A stretch of DNA of 64,000 bases from Granulicella sapmiensis (GTDB lineage Bacteria; Acidobacteriota; Terriglobia; Terriglobales; Acidobacteriaceae), in the NCBI GenBank assembly GCA_026225395.1, contig JAMFSR010000012.1, positions 1-64,000 of the forward strand, read 5' to 3'. The position numbers and the translations under genes are program-made. Of the stretch, positions 9,754-19,054 are shown piece by piece (position 1 is the first letter of the stretch; every line of letters begins with the position of its first letter). The notes under the pieces were generated by a model that was not told where the DNA came from, ran no database searches, and was given only the letters and a program-made list of their open reading frames with translations.

Positions 9754-10608
9754 ATGCAGAAACCCAAGTCGATCGGGAAGGTTGCAGCCTGTCTCCTAGG
9801 CCTCCTGATGGCCACAAGCGTGAGTGCACAAACAGCCAGTGGAGCGCCTGCCCCACTCAAAAGGGTTAAGCGCGTGCTGGTCATTGGTCAGACGACTGGC
9901 TTTGAGCACGATTCGGTTTCCGCCGCTATGGCTGCGGTGTACGACATGGGCAAGCAAACTGGTCTGTGGGATGCAACTCTGCGTACGGACACAGAACTGC
10001 TGACCAAAGATAAGCTCAAGAACAACGCGAAAAATCTAGATACCTTCGACGCACTCGTGTTCGCCAGCACGACCGGCGAATTGGAGATGACCCCCCGGCA
10101 GCAACAGGACATGATCTCGTTCATCAAAACCGACGGCAAAGGTTTCGTGGGGATTCACGCGGCACTCGACACCTTTCACAAATGGCCTGAGTACGGCGAG
10201 ATGATCGGCGGTTGGTTCGATCAGCATCCCTGGGGAACGTTCAATGCGCCGATCATCAATGAGGCTCCGGACTTCCCCGCGACGCGGCACTTTCCCAAGG
10301 AGTTCACTAAACGTGACGAGATATATCAACCGTCGGCGGAGTGGTCCCGTGACAAGGTGAATGTGCTGCTGAGTCTCGACGCGTCCAAACTCGACTTCCA
10401 AAATCCTCGCGTGCATCGCGCGGACCATGACTTCGCGGTGGCATGGGCAAAGACCTACGGAAAGGGCCGTGTCTTCTACTCGACACTGGGTCACACCGAG
10501 GAGGCATGGCAGGACCCCGACATCCTCAAGATGTACTCCGAGGCAATCAAGTGGGCCCTGGGCCTGACCGAAGGTTCCACGGCCCCGCATCCGGGACCCG
10601 GCAAATAG
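9754..10608 (+). CDS. Secreted ThuA-domain (trehalose-utilisation-like) protein
   Basis: The start at ATG 9754 is chosen because it opens a clean signal peptide (residues about 8-27, LLMATSVSAQ); an in-frame upstream GTG would add only three residues. The mature protein is one ThuA domain with the class-I glutamine-amidotransferase-like fold: VLVIGQTTGFEHDSV near the N terminus, then GKGFVGIHAALDTF, EMIGGWFDQHPWG and GRVFYSTLGHTEEAW. ThuA proteins accompany Gfo/Idh/MocA dehydrogenases and DUF1080 proteins in sugar-oxidation gene sets; their catalytic role is not settled. It is the first gene of a ten-gene operon; the next gene starts 16 bases on. Confidence 0.87.
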   Translation: MQKPKSIGKVAACLLGLLMATSVSAQTASGAPAPLKRVKRVLVIGQTTGFEHDSVSAAMAAVYDMGKQTGLWDATLRTDTELLTKDKLKNNAKNLDTFDALVFASTTGELEMTPRQQQDMISFIKTDGKGFVGIHAALDTFHKWPEYGEMIGGWFDQHPWGTFNAPIINEAPDFPATRHFPKEFTKRDEIYQPSAEWSRDKVNVLLSLDASKLDFQNPRVHRADHDFAVAWAKTYGKGRVFYSTLGHTEEAWQDPDILKMYSEAIKWALGLTEGSTAPHPGPGK

Positions 10609-10624
10609 AGGGAATGGCTACCAC

Positions 10625-11797
10625 GTGATGAAGAGACTTGGCATGGGTTTGATAGGTCCCGGCTTCATCGCGCCGCATCACCTTGACGCCGTGCGCCGGC
10701 TGGGTGATATCGACGTGATTGCGATTGCAGGTTCGTCACAGGCGTCAGCAGAGAAGAAGGCGCGCGAATACAAGGTGGAGCGTGCATACGGCGACTTTCA
10801 CACGCTCATCGCCGATCCCGAGATTCAGGTAATTCACAACACTACGCCCAACCATCTCCACCTGGCGGTGAACCTCGCCGCACTGCAGGCGGGCAAGCAT
10901 GTCATCTCCGATAAGCCGCTGGCGATGAACCCGGCGGAAGGCAAGCAATTGCGTGATGCCGCTGTAGCGTCGGGTCTTGCGCACGTGGTCACGTTCAATT
11001 ACCGCGGCAATCCGCTGGTGCAGCAGGCCCGCGAAATGATTGCGCGAGACGAGGCGGGACGGCTCTGCTTCGTCCACGGCTGTTATCTGCAGGATTACCT
11101 CACCAGCCCCGACGCGTACACATGGCGGGTTGATCCCAGCAAGGCCGGCGCAAGCAATGTTCTGGGCGATATAGGCTCGCACTGGTGCGATCTCGCCGAG
11201 CATGTATCGGGGCTCAAGATCGTCGCGGTGCTGGCGGACCTCACGACCGTGGTTCCAACGCGTTACGCGGCAGGCTCAACCACCGAGGCGTTCTCCAAAC
11301 AGGCGGGCGGCGAACGGACCCCCGTGGCCATGCAGTCGGAAGATCTCGCCAGTGTGCTGGTTCGCTTTGAGAACGGTGCGAAAGGCTGTTTCTCCGTTGG
11401 CCAGACGTTGCCGGGACACAAGAACGATTTACAGTTGGAGCTGAACGGATCAACGTGTTCACTTGGATGGAAGCAGGAGAAGCAAAACGAGCTGTGGATC
11501 GGACGGCATGATCAGCCCAACGCCATCCTGATGAAAGATCCAGGCCTCGTCTCGGGTGAGGCCCTGCGCTACACACGTCTTCCTGGCGGCCATCAGGAGG
11601 CATGGGCCGACGCCTTCTTCAACATCGTTCATGATGCCTACACCTGGATCCGCGAGGACGCCCGGCCCGAGGCAAAGTCTGTTGTCCTGCCCACCTTCGA
11701 GGACGGATACCGCTCGACCTGTGTCATTGATGCCATTCTGCGCAGCCACGCTGCAGGTGGCGTTTGGCAAACCGTGCAGTACTCACCCGCCGCATGA
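10625..11797 (+). CDS. Cytoplasmic Gfo/Idh/MocA-family oxidoreductase
   Basis: 390 residues with no signal peptide. The Rossmann fold starts at once (LIGPGFIAPHHLDAV, residues about 8-22). The family's lysine motif appears as SDKPLAM where most members have EKP, and the C-terminal domain carries the GDIGSHWCDLAEH helix with the likely catalytic histidine. Members oxidise a sugar hydroxyl, often C3, with NAD(P). Two ATG codons are adjacent (10625, 10628). It is the only one of the three Gfo/Idh proteins in this operon that stays in the cytoplasm, so it may reduce or further oxidise the keto-sugar after uptake; this is inference. Confidence 0.87.
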   Translation: MMKRLGMGLIGPGFIAPHHLDAVRRLGDIDVIAIAGSSQASAEKKAREYKVERAYGDFHTLIADPEIQVIHNTTPNHLHLAVNLAALQAGKHVISDKPLAMNPAEGKQLRDAAVASGLAHVVTFNYRGNPLVQQAREMIARDEAGRLCFVHGCYLQDYLTSPDAYTWRVDPSKAGASNVLGDIGSHWCDLAEHVSGLKIVAVLADLTTVVPTRYAAGSTTEAFSKQAGGERTPVAMQSEDLASVLVRFENGAKGCFSVGQTLPGHKNDLQLELNGSTCSLGWKQEKQNELWIGRHDQPNAILMKDPGLVSGEALRYTRLPGGHQEAWADAFFNIVHDAYTWIREDARPEAKSVVLPTFEDGYRSTCVIDAILRSHAAGGVWQTVQYSPAA

Positions 11798-11825
11798 TGT
11801 GGTGAGCAGAAGAAAGGATCCGCAC

Positions 11826-12785
11826 ATGAGATTGGGAGTCTTCACACCGCTGTTGTCCCAGATGCCGTTGGACGATGTTCTCAGCAAGCTGCAGACACTT
11901 GCCATCGACACGGTCGAATTGGCGACGGGAAACTATCCCGGCAACGCGCACTGCAAGCTGGAGATGCTCGACAATACGAGTGCACTGCAGGAGTTTCGGC
12001 AGAAGCTGCAGGACCACGGTATCGGCATCAGCGCATTGAGTTGCCATGGGAACCCGCTTCACCCAAACGCGGAGCTGGCGAAAGCCGCGCAGGACGTGAA
12101 TCGCCGTACCATTCTACTCGCGGAAAAGCTCGGCGTGGATACGGTAGTGGACTTCTCGGGCTGCCCCGGGGACTCTCCCGCGTCGAAGCACCCGAACTGG
12201 GTGACATGCCCGTGGCCTCCGGATTTTCTGGATCTCCTGGACTGGCAGTGGAATGAAGTCGTCGCACCCTACTGGATCGAGCGCGCAGCCTTTGCGGCCG
12301 AGCGTGGTGTCAAGATTGCGATCGAGATGCATCCTGGTTTTGTGGTCTATAGCCCAGAAACCCTGTTGCGTCTTCGGCAGATCGCTGGCCCCACGATTGG
12401 GTGCAACTACGACCCCAGCCACATGTTCTGGCAGAACATCGACCCCATCGCCGCCATACGTGTGCTGGGCGATGCCATCTTCCATGTTCATGCCAAGGAC
12501 ACGCAGCTCTATCCTGCCAATCTGCCACGGACAGGCGTGCTGGACACAAAGCCATATAACGATGAACGCAACCGCGGATGGATGTTCCGCACTTGCGGCT
12601 ATGGCCACGGGGCCGAGTGGTGGAAGGAGTTCGTGTCCACATTGCGCATGTTCGGTTACGACAAGGTACTCTCCATTGAACACGAAGACAGCCTGCTCTC
12701 AGCCGAAGAAGGTTTGACCAAAGCAGTTCAGTTCCTGCGCGACGTCGTAATCACAGAAGCACCCGGCAAGGCTTGGTGGGTCTAG
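11826..12785 (+). CDS. Sugar phosphate isomerase/epimerase-like TIM-barrel protein
   Basis: The start at ATG 11826 begins the family's usual first strand (MRLGVFTPLL); the open frame continues upstream inside the preceding gene without a better start. The 319-residue product is a xylose-isomerase-like TIM barrel (AP_endonuc_2). Metal-ligand candidates are E and H in IEMHPGFV, D and H in NYDPSHM, the HVHAKD segment, and E in LSIEHED near the C terminus. It probably isomerises or epimerises the (keto-)sugar made by the neighbouring dehydrogenases. Its stop TAG (12783-12785) is followed directly by the ATG of the DUF1080 gene. Confidence 0.87.
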   Translation: MRLGVFTPLLSQMPLDDVLSKLQTLAIDTVELATGNYPGNAHCKLEMLDNTSALQEFRQKLQDHGIGISALSCHGNPLHPNAELAKAAQDVNRRTILLAEKLGVDTVVDFSGCPGDSPASKHPNWVTCPWPPDFLDLLDWQWNEVVAPYWIERAAFAAERGVKIAIEMHPGFVVYSPETLLRLRQIAGPTIGCNYDPSHMFWQNIDPIAAIRVLGDAIFHVHAKDTQLYPANLPRTGVLDTKPYNDERNRGWMFRTCGYGHGAEWWKEFVSTLRMFGYDKVLSIEHEDSLLSAEEGLTKAVQFLRDVVITEAPGKAWWV

Positions 12786-13586
12786 ATGACAACCCACGTC
12801 TATCGAATGCTCGCCCCCACCCTCTTCGCCATAATGGCGGCGCACCTCTGCGCTCAGCAGCAGGGGGTTCGGGCAAAGCCGGATCCACACGAAACGGAGA
12901 TATGGTCGCCTGAGCCGCGCATCGTCACCCCGGGAGCAATCTACGGTCAGCCGCCTTCGGACGCCATCGTGCTCTTCGATGGCTCCAACCTTGACGAATG
13001 GGTCTCTGCGCAGGACCATACGCCGGCGCGCTGGCTCGTGGAGGACGGCGTCATGGTAGTGAACAAGGCCAAAGGTGTCGGCAACATCGAAACCAAGCGC
13101 CGCTTCAGGAACTATCAGCTTCATGTGGAGTTCCGTATTCCGGAGAACATCACCGGGACCGACCAGGCACGCGGAAACAGCGGTGTCTTCCTGGCCTCGA
13201 CCGGCCCAGGGGACGATGGCTACGAGCTACAGGTGCTCGATTCTTTCCACAATAAAACCTACGTAAACGGTCAGGCCGGCAGCATCTACAAACAGAGTCC
13301 GCCGCTGGTGAATCCGAACCGCAAGCCGGGCGAATGGCAGTCCTATGACATCGCCTGGACCGCTCCCGCCTTCAACGCAGACGGCTCGCTCAAGTCCCCG
13401 GCGTTTGTGACCGTCTTCTTCAACGGTGTGCTCGTACAGAACCACTTTGAGTTGAAGGGCCAGACGCTGTATGCAGGCAAACCGTTCTACAAGAAGTACG
13501 ACGACGCCCCGATCAAGCTGCAGGCGCACGGAGATGCCAGCCTGCCGATCAGTTTTCGCAACATCTGGGTCAGAGAAGTTCAGTGA
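12786..13586 (+). CDS. Secreted DUF1080 protein (3-keto-disaccharide hydrolase domain)
   Basis: 266 residues with a signal peptide (to about residue 23, HLCAQ). The DUF1080 jelly-roll domain covers about residues 55-265: AIVLFDGSNLDEW, then EFRIPENITGTDQARGNSG, YELQVLDSF and the C-terminal ISFRNIWVREV. DUF1080 members related to LamG lectins have been shown to cleave 3-keto-glycosides by an elimination route after a Gfo/Idh/MocA enzyme has oxidised the sugar. The neighbours here supply such enzymes, which strongly supports that role. The gene starts on the base after the previous stop, so translation is probably coupled. Confidence 0.9.
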   Translation: MTTHVYRMLAPTLFAIMAAHLCAQQQGVRAKPDPHETEIWSPEPRIVTPGAIYGQPPSDAIVLFDGSNLDEWVSAQDHTPARWLVEDGVMVVNKAKGVGNIETKRRFRNYQLHVEFRIPENITGTDQARGNSGVFLASTGPGDDGYELQVLDSFHNKTYVNGQAGSIYKQSPPLVNPNRKPGEWQSYDIAWTAPAFNADGSLKSPAFVTVFFNGVLVQNHFELKGQTLYAGKPFYKKYDDAPIKLQAHGDASLPISFRNIWVREVQ

Positions 13587-13616
13587 CATTACCAATTCAG
13601 AAAGGTGCAAACAACT

Positions 13617-15044
13617 ATGGAACGCAGATTGGGTCTTGAGATGACGAGGTACCTCATGAATCGCCGCAACTTCCTAAAGACATCCGGCGCTGCCGCAATG
13701 CTGCCCGCCGCATTTTCCCACGGCGCCGCAGCGCAGGCTAAGCAGACAGCGAAAACGCCAGCCAACAACAGGATCAACATCGGCGTCATCGGCATGGGGT
13801 GGCAAGGACCGGGTAATACACATTCGTTCCTCGCGCTGGATGACTGCCAGGTGGTGGCCGCATGCGATATCGACAAGAATCACCTTGCGAACGCCGTGAA
13901 GATGATCAACGATGCTTATGGCACCGAAGACTGCGCACAGCATCACGACTTCCGTGAGCTGCTCGCGCGGCCCGACATCGACGCCGTTATGATCGCGGTC
14001 CCTGACCACTGGCACGAGATCGTCGCCACCGAAGCCGCGCGGCAGAAGAAGGACATCTACGGAGAGAAGCCGCTGGCGCATACGATTGCCGAACAGCAAT
14101 CGATCGTTCGCGCCGTGCAGCAGAACGGGGTCATCTGGCAGATGGGTTCATGGCAGCGTTCGCAACCCATTTTCCAGAAGGCGGCAGAGATCGTTCGAAA
14201 CGGTCTTATCGGCACGGTGACGCACGTTGAAGTCGGCCTTCCCGGCGGCAACGCAGACTACGACAATGTCAAAAAGAATGCCATGGCGACGTTAACGGCT
14301 GCCGGGGAGAAGCCGGTTGATCTGGAACAGATTGTGCCCGGCACCAAAGATTGGGACCTGCTTGTGACTGCCCCGCCTCCGGAGCTGGACTACGAGATGT
14401 GGATTGGGCCATCAAAGATGGAGCCGTACACGAGGCTGCGCTCCCATAAGGTTTGGCGGTGGAACTACAACACAGGCGGCGGTGAGCTGATGGACTGGAT
14501 CGGTCACCACTGTGATATCGCACATTGGGGCCTGGGCTTCGATCAAACCGGCCCCTCGGAGATTGAGGGCAGTGGAGAGATACTGCCTGCCAATGCGATA
14601 TGGAACACCGCGCGGAAGTACCGCTTTGAGCTGAAGTACCCACAGAACGTCACCATGACCATTGCCGGTGGCTATCCCGACATCAAGGGCGGCACTAAGT
14701 GGATTGGCACCGAAGGCTGGGTCCATGTGGACCGCGGTTCGTTCGATGCTTCGAATCCTGACTGGAAAATTGGGAAGTACCTGCCCCGTGAACTGCGCAA
14801 GGTGAAGTTATACACCTCGGCAAACCATCAGCAGAACTTCCTTGATTGCATCCGGACGCGGCAGCCCACCATCACCCCGGTGGAAGTGGGTCATCACTCA
14901 GCGCTACCGGGTCAGCTTTGCCGCATCGCAATGGAAACCGGGCGAAAGATCCGATGGGATGCAAAGCAGGAGAAGATTCTTGGCGACGCAGAGGCCACCA
15001 AACTGATGACGCGGGAATACCGTGGTCCATGGAAGATGAGCTAA
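13617..15044 (+). CDS. Tat-exported Gfo/Idh/MocA oxidoreductase
   Basis: The start at ATG 13617 has AAAGG 11 bases upstream; ATGs further in (13641, 13656) are possible. The N terminus has a Tat signal, NRRNFLKTSGAAAML, followed by an alanine-rich cleavage region. The Rossmann motif (GVIGMGWQGPGNTHS), the lysine motif (GEKPLAH) and a C-terminal domain with the GGELMDWIGHHCDIAHW helix follow. Tat export implies folding with bound NAD(P) in the cytoplasm before transport, as for glucose-fructose oxidoreductase, where a tightly held cofactor is recycled within the enzyme. Its stop overlaps the start of the DoxX gene by one base (TAATG). Confidence 0.9.
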   Translation: MERRLGLEMTRYLMNRRNFLKTSGAAAMLPAAFSHGAAAQAKQTAKTPANNRINIGVIGMGWQGPGNTHSFLALDDCQVVAACDIDKNHLANAVKMINDAYGTEDCAQHHDFRELLARPDIDAVMIAVPDHWHEIVATEAARQKKDIYGEKPLAHTIAEQQSIVRAVQQNGVIWQMGSWQRSQPIFQKAAEIVRNGLIGTVTHVEVGLPGGNADYDNVKKNAMATLTAAGEKPVDLEQIVPGTKDWDLLVTAPPPELDYEMWIGPSKMEPYTRLRSHKVWRWNYNTGGGELMDWIGHHCDIAHWGLGFDQTGPSEIEGSGEILPANAIWNTARKYRFELKYPQNVTMTIAGGYPDIKGGTKWIGTEGWVHVDRGSFDASNPDWKIGKYLPRELRKVKLYTSANHQQNFLDCIRTRQPTITPVEVGHHSALPGQLCRIAMETGRKIRWDAKQEKILGDAEATKLMTREYRGPWKMS

Positions 15045-15586
15045 TGACTGAATCAATTGAATCGACCGTTTATCCCTCAAGAAAGCCACTTTGGGACATG
15101 ACCTATGCTTTCCTGGTGCTCCGTTTATGGCTGGGACTGCGTGCCCTGCTCGCCGGCATTCAGAAGTTCAGCGTCTACCGCTCCGTGGCCACACCGTTGA
15201 TCGATGCATCGACGGGTCAGCCGGATGCCAGCGGTGTGATGGTCAATGTCAACGTCAAGTCGTATGCTCTGGCAAACTATGCGGGGGTCCCGCCGTCGCT
15301 GTTGGACAAGTTCTCACACGACCCGCTGTTGCCAAAGTTTGCGCTGACGGCCTTCAACCATATCCTGGGGCCGGCATTACTCATCTCCGGCTTTATGCTG
15401 CTGGTCGGTCTTGGAACGCGCATCTCGCTGCTGGTGCAAGCGGTTCTTTACGTGGTTCTGACGGTTGGGCTGGTGCTGATCGACCAAGCGGATGGCGTTG
15501 CCTATCTCGGAATCCATCTGGGCCTGATCGCGTTTGCCTTGATGCTTGCAGAACACAATCGCTTTGCGGTGCTCAAAAAATGGTGA
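15044..15586 (+). CDS. DoxX-like integral membrane protein
   Basis: 180 residues with about four hydrophobic helices: residues about 18-40, 107-130, 132-150 and 155-172. The first carries the family's FLVLRLWLGLRALLAGIQKF arrangement, and a longer extracytoplasmic loop of about 60 residues follows. DoxX-family proteins are quinone-linked or redox-associated membrane proteins. Placed between two exported dehydrogenases, it may pass electrons from sugar oxidation to the respiratory chain; this is inference. The start overlaps the previous stop and the end overlaps the next start, so it is translated as part of the operon. Confidence 0.75.
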   Translation: MTESIESTVYPSRKPLWDMTYAFLVLRLWLGLRALLAGIQKFSVYRSVATPLIDASTGQPDASGVMVNVNVKSYALANYAGVPPSLLDKFSHDPLLPKFALTAFNHILGPALLISGFMLLVGLGTRISLLVQAVLYVVLTVGLVLIDQADGVAYLGIHLGLIAFALMLAEHNRFAVLKKW

Positions 15587-16914
15587 AACCTCTTAATCGT
15601 CGTGAGTTCCTGGGCGCCACTGTGGCCGGCGCCACTCTTCTACTCAACTCCTGTAAGTCCACTCCGGAGGCAAAGCCGGCTGTAGCCAGGACGTCCCCAC
15701 ACGACGTGATCCAGGTCGCCCTGGTCGGATACGGCGAAGAGGGCAAGGTGCTGCTTGAGTCCCTGCTCAACATCGAAGGTGTGCGGGTCGTGGCACTCTG
15801 CGACATCTGGGAGTATCACCGCAATGAGGGACTGCGTTACCTGCAGAAGCTCGGCAATGATGTTCGTGGCTATGAAGATTTTGAAGACATGCTCTCGAAA
15901 GAGAAGGGCTTGCAAACGGCGGTCATCGCAACGCCTGACTTTGTGCATGCTCCCATGACGAACGCCAGCCTCAAGGCAGGGCTGCATGTGTACTGCGAGA
16001 AGATGATGAGCAACACCATCGAAGGTGCGCGCTCCATGGTGCAGACCATGCGCGAAACCGGGCGATTGTTGCAGATCGGACACCAGCGACGCAGCAACCC
16101 GCGATACCTCTTTACGCTGAACCGTCTGCTGCGCGAGGCGCAGTTTTGCGGACGCGTAACAGCAGCGCAGGCACAATGGAACCGTGCTGTGAAAGAAGAC
16201 TTCGGTTTCCCGAAGAAGTATGAAATCCCTGCCGCACAGCTCGCGAAGTACGGCTACAAAGACATGCACCAGTTCCGCAACTGGCGCTGGTACAAGGGAT
16301 TGGGCGGAGGTCCGCTCTCTGACCTTGGCGCCCATCAGATCGACATCTTCAACTGGTGGCTTGGTACACCGACCTCCGTGATAGCCAGCGGCGGCCTGGA
16401 CTACTACAAAAATCACGATTGGTACGACAACGCAATGGTGATCTACGAATACCCGATGGCTCAGGGTGTTGCACGCGCCTTCTACCAGGTGCAGACGACC
16501 ACCAGCGCAGGCGGGGGTTACTTTGAGACCTTCATGGGCGACGACGGCACCATCAAAATGTCCGAGGACCCATCCCTCTGTGCGATCTATCGCGAAGCGC
16601 GAGCTACCGGTGTGTCATGGGACGATCTCGCACAGAAAGGCTACGTCCGCTTGAATCAGTCTGCCACCGACGACGCCTCCAAGGTGGATGTGCGCGAGAC
16701 AGCCCAGCTGGCCGAGTACGACATTCCAGTGTTCTTCAACAAACCGCCGCACCAGCCTCACTTGGAGAACTTCTTCAACGCGATGCGCGGTACAGCAAGA
16801 CTCAACTGTCCAGCTGATGAAGCGTTCAGCAGCGAGTATGTGATCCACAAGGCCAATGAAGCGATTGAAGCTCAAAAGAAGCTCATCATAACCCCCGAAG
16901 AAGTGAAGGCATAG
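15580..16914 (+). CDS. Tat-exported lipoprotein Gfo/Idh/MocA oxidoreductase
   Basis: The start at ATG 15580 overlaps the DoxX gene by 7 bases and begins with a Tat signal (NRREFLGATVAGATLLLNSC). The signal ends in a lipobox cysteine at about residue 26, so the enzyme is probably anchored to a membrane outside the cytoplasm. It has the Rossmann start VALVGYGEEGKVL, the motif CEKMMSN in the EKP position (K followed by MM, unlike most relatives), and a C-terminal domain with GGGPLSDLGAHQIDIF. 444 residues. Together with the protein from 13617 it forms a pair of exported sugar dehydrogenases. Confidence 0.9.
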   Translation: MVKPLNRREFLGATVAGATLLLNSCKSTPEAKPAVARTSPHDVIQVALVGYGEEGKVLLESLLNIEGVRVVALCDIWEYHRNEGLRYLQKLGNDVRGYEDFEDMLSKEKGLQTAVIATPDFVHAPMTNASLKAGLHVYCEKMMSNTIEGARSMVQTMRETGRLLQIGHQRRSNPRYLFTLNRLLREAQFCGRVTAAQAQWNRAVKEDFGFPKKYEIPAAQLAKYGYKDMHQFRNWRWYKGLGGGPLSDLGAHQIDIFNWWLGTPTSVIASGGLDYYKNHDWYDNAMVIYEYPMAQGVARAFYQVQTTTSAGGGYFETFMGDDGTIKMSEDPSLCAIYREARATGVSWDDLAQKGYVRLNQSATDDASKVDVRETAQLAEYDIPVFFNKPPHQPHLENFFNAMRGTARLNCPADEAFSSEYVIHKANEAIEAQKKLIITPEEVKA

Positions 16915-16920
16915 GACACG

Positions 16921-17583
16921 ATGAAGACACCCATAAAACTCTCACTCGGATTCGCTTTCCTACTGCTCACCATCGCCGCGATGGCTCAGGACAAGGTTGT
17001 GCTGAAAACCAGGCTGCCACCCCCGTTGTTTGTAGGTACACCAGTGCCCATCAATGTACCAAATCTGGAACCGCCGGCGAAGGGTAAGCGCCCCGATTTC
17101 TACGTCCCCGCCGGCACGATCAACCTCGCCGCTAGGAAGAAGGTCACCTCGAGCGACAATAACCCCAATGCCGGAACGCTCGACATGGTCACCGACGGCG
17201 ATAAAGCAGCTGATGAAGGATCGTGGGTCGAGCTGGGGCCGGGCAAGCAATGGGTAGAGATCGATCTGGCGAAGTCGGCCAACATCTACGCGATCCTAGT
17301 ATGGCACTTCCACTCTCAGGCAAGGGTGTATCGCGATGTCATCGTGCAGGTCTCGGATGATCCCTCTTTCAAGTCCGGCGTGACCACGGTCTTCAACAAT
17401 GATCTGCATAATGAGTTTGGGCTCGGGACCGGCAAAGACCTGAACTACGTAGAGACCTACCAGGGAAAGCTCATCGATACCAAAGGAGTGAAGGGACGTT
17501 ATGTACGTCTCTACAGCAACGGCAATACCGCCAACAAGCTGAACCACTACATTGAGGTTGAGGTGTGGGGGAAGCCTGCGTAG
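16921..17583 (+). CDS. Secreted discoidin (F5/8 type C)-like protein
   Basis: 220 residues with a signal peptide (residues 1-22, ending AAMAQ). Residues about 70-218 have the F5/8 type C layout: INLAARKKVTSSD, then MVTDGDKAADEGSWVEL, GKQWVEIDL, and the closing strand GRYVRLYSNGN with EVEVWGK. Such domains bind carbohydrate without catalysis, so the protein may present substrate to the exported dehydrogenases. It starts 6 bases after the previous gene, in the same operon. Confidence 0.78.
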   Translation: MKTPIKLSLGFAFLLLTIAAMAQDKVVLKTRLPPPLFVGTPVPINVPNLEPPAKGKRPDFYVPAGTINLAARKKVTSSDNNPNAGTLDMVTDGDKAADEGSWVELGPGKQWVEIDLAKSANIYAILVWHFHSQARVYRDVIVQVSDDPSFKSGVTTVFNNDLHNEFGLGTGKDLNYVETYQGKLIDTKGVKGRYVRLYSNGNTANKLNHYIEVEVWGKPA

Positions 17584-17593
17584 GATATGGTTT

Positions 17594-19051
17594 ATGCGCT
17601 GGCGGAGTTTTCTGCTCATTGCACTGCTGGGCTTGGGCCTTCGGTTAAAATCGCTCGGTGCGCGTCCTATGCACACCGATGAGGCCGTCAACGCCTACAT
17701 CGTTGGCCAATCGCTGGCAGGCAAACCGGTCCGTTACGACCCCGTCGATCGCCACGGACCAGCTCTGACCGCACTCGCGTTACCGCTTGTCAGGGCGCAA
17801 GGCGCACACACCTTCGGAGAGTTGACCGAAGCGGAGTTGCGCGTCACATCGGTGCTGGCGGGCACCATGACTCTCATGCTCTTTGGTGCAGCAGTCGAAC
17901 TCTTCGGATTGGCGCCGTGCCTGATCGCAGCTGGGTGGACAGCCACCGCCTCGCTGCCCGTCTACTACGATCGATATTTCATTCACGAGTCGCTCTTTGT
18001 CGCCGCTTCGTTCGCCTTCATCCTGACCGCATGGAAAGCATGGCGCAGACAAAGTACAAAGCAGGCGATCTTCGCGGGAGCCGCTGCAGGCATGATGTTG
18101 GCCTGTAAGGAAACCGCCGTGCTACACCTCGTCGCCCTGGGTGTGGCGGTTTTTGTTTGTCGTCTCTGGAAGCGCAGCGGATGCAGCTCATCCGGCATGC
18201 CCCATCGCGCAGTCCTGCTAACCGCCGGAGGTACATGCCTACTGGTGAGCGTAGCGTTCTATACCCGAATGGGACACGACTGGCACGCGCTATCCACCCT
18301 GCAACAAGTAGTTTCTGCTGTCATGGCGCGCGCAAGCGGACAAGGCCATCAGCAACCGATCTGGTACTACGCACACCTGTTGAGCACAGGATGGTCAGGC
18401 GGCATCTTCTGCATTCTCGCCATCACGGGGATGCTCCTCGCGATATGGAAACGCTCATCGTCTCCAGCCTGCTTGTTGGCGACCTACACGATCATTATCG
18501 CCATGCTCTACAGCCTCATCCCTTACAAGACACCGTGGCTCGCATTGAATCTCTGGGTACCGCTTGCCTTGCTCGCAGGCCTTGCGGCTCACACGGCCTA
18601 CCGCAAAGCGATCTCCGTCCAACCCCTCCGTCTCGTCCTTCCTATAACGTGCCTTGCGGCGTGCGTGATCGGTATCGCAGTGGCACACGATACATTGCAG
18701 CGGGTCTTCCTGCACCCAGCCGACGAAGACAATCCCTACGCCTACGCCCACACCAGCGAAGATCTGTTGAATCTGCCTTCGGCCCTCCAGAGATCAGCAC
18801 ACGAGCAAGGCATCACATCACCGCGCATTGCTGTGATCGCAGCAGACCCATGGCCTCTGCCATGGTATCTGCGAACCTACAGCCAGACAGGTTTTTGGCA
18901 AGCCGGACAAGATGTCGGCACAGCGGACTTCTACATCACCTCAACCGAAGCGGCGGAGCAGTACAAAACTCAGTTGCGCGACATGCACCTGGAGTTCTTT
19001 GGCGTGCGACCCGGCGTCCTGATCCTTTTATGGTCGCGGGACCGGAACTAA
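17594..19051 (+). CDS. Polytopic membrane protein of the Agl23 / TIGR03663 type (GT39-like)
   Basis: The start at ATG 17594 gives 485 residues with about ten hydrophobic segments. The N terminus matches the TIGR03663 signature: a first helix, then RLKSLGARPMHTDEAVNAY, with the acidic pair in the first loop that is typical of GT-C membrane glycosyltransferases (compare PMT and ArnT). Agl23 is described as a protein associated with flippase activity in archaeal glycosylation; bacterial homologues are uncharacterised. It overlaps neither neighbour but is only 10 bases from the previous and 3 bases from the next gene, so it belongs to the operon. Its role in glycoside oxidation is unclear. Confidence 0.75.
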   Translation: MRWRSFLLIALLGLGLRLKSLGARPMHTDEAVNAYIVGQSLAGKPVRYDPVDRHGPALTALALPLVRAQGAHTFGELTEAELRVTSVLAGTMTLMLFGAAVELFGLAPCLIAAGWTATASLPVYYDRYFIHESLFVAASFAFILTAWKAWRRQSTKQAIFAGAAAGMMLACKETAVLHLVALGVAVFVCRLWKRSGCSSSGMPHRAVLLTAGGTCLLVSVAFYTRMGHDWHALSTLQQVVSAVMARASGQGHQQPIWYYAHLLSTGWSGGIFCILAITGMLLAIWKRSSSPACLLATYTIIIAMLYSLIPYKTPWLALNLWVPLALLAGLAAHTAYRKAISVQPLRLVLPITCLAACVIGIAVAHDTLQRVFLHPADEDNPYAYAHTSEDLLNLPSALQRSAHEQGITSPRIAVIAADPWPLPWYLRTYSQTGFWQAGQDVGTADFYITSTEAAEQYKTQLRDMHLEFFGVRPGVLILLWSRDRN

Positions 19052-19054
19052 ATT

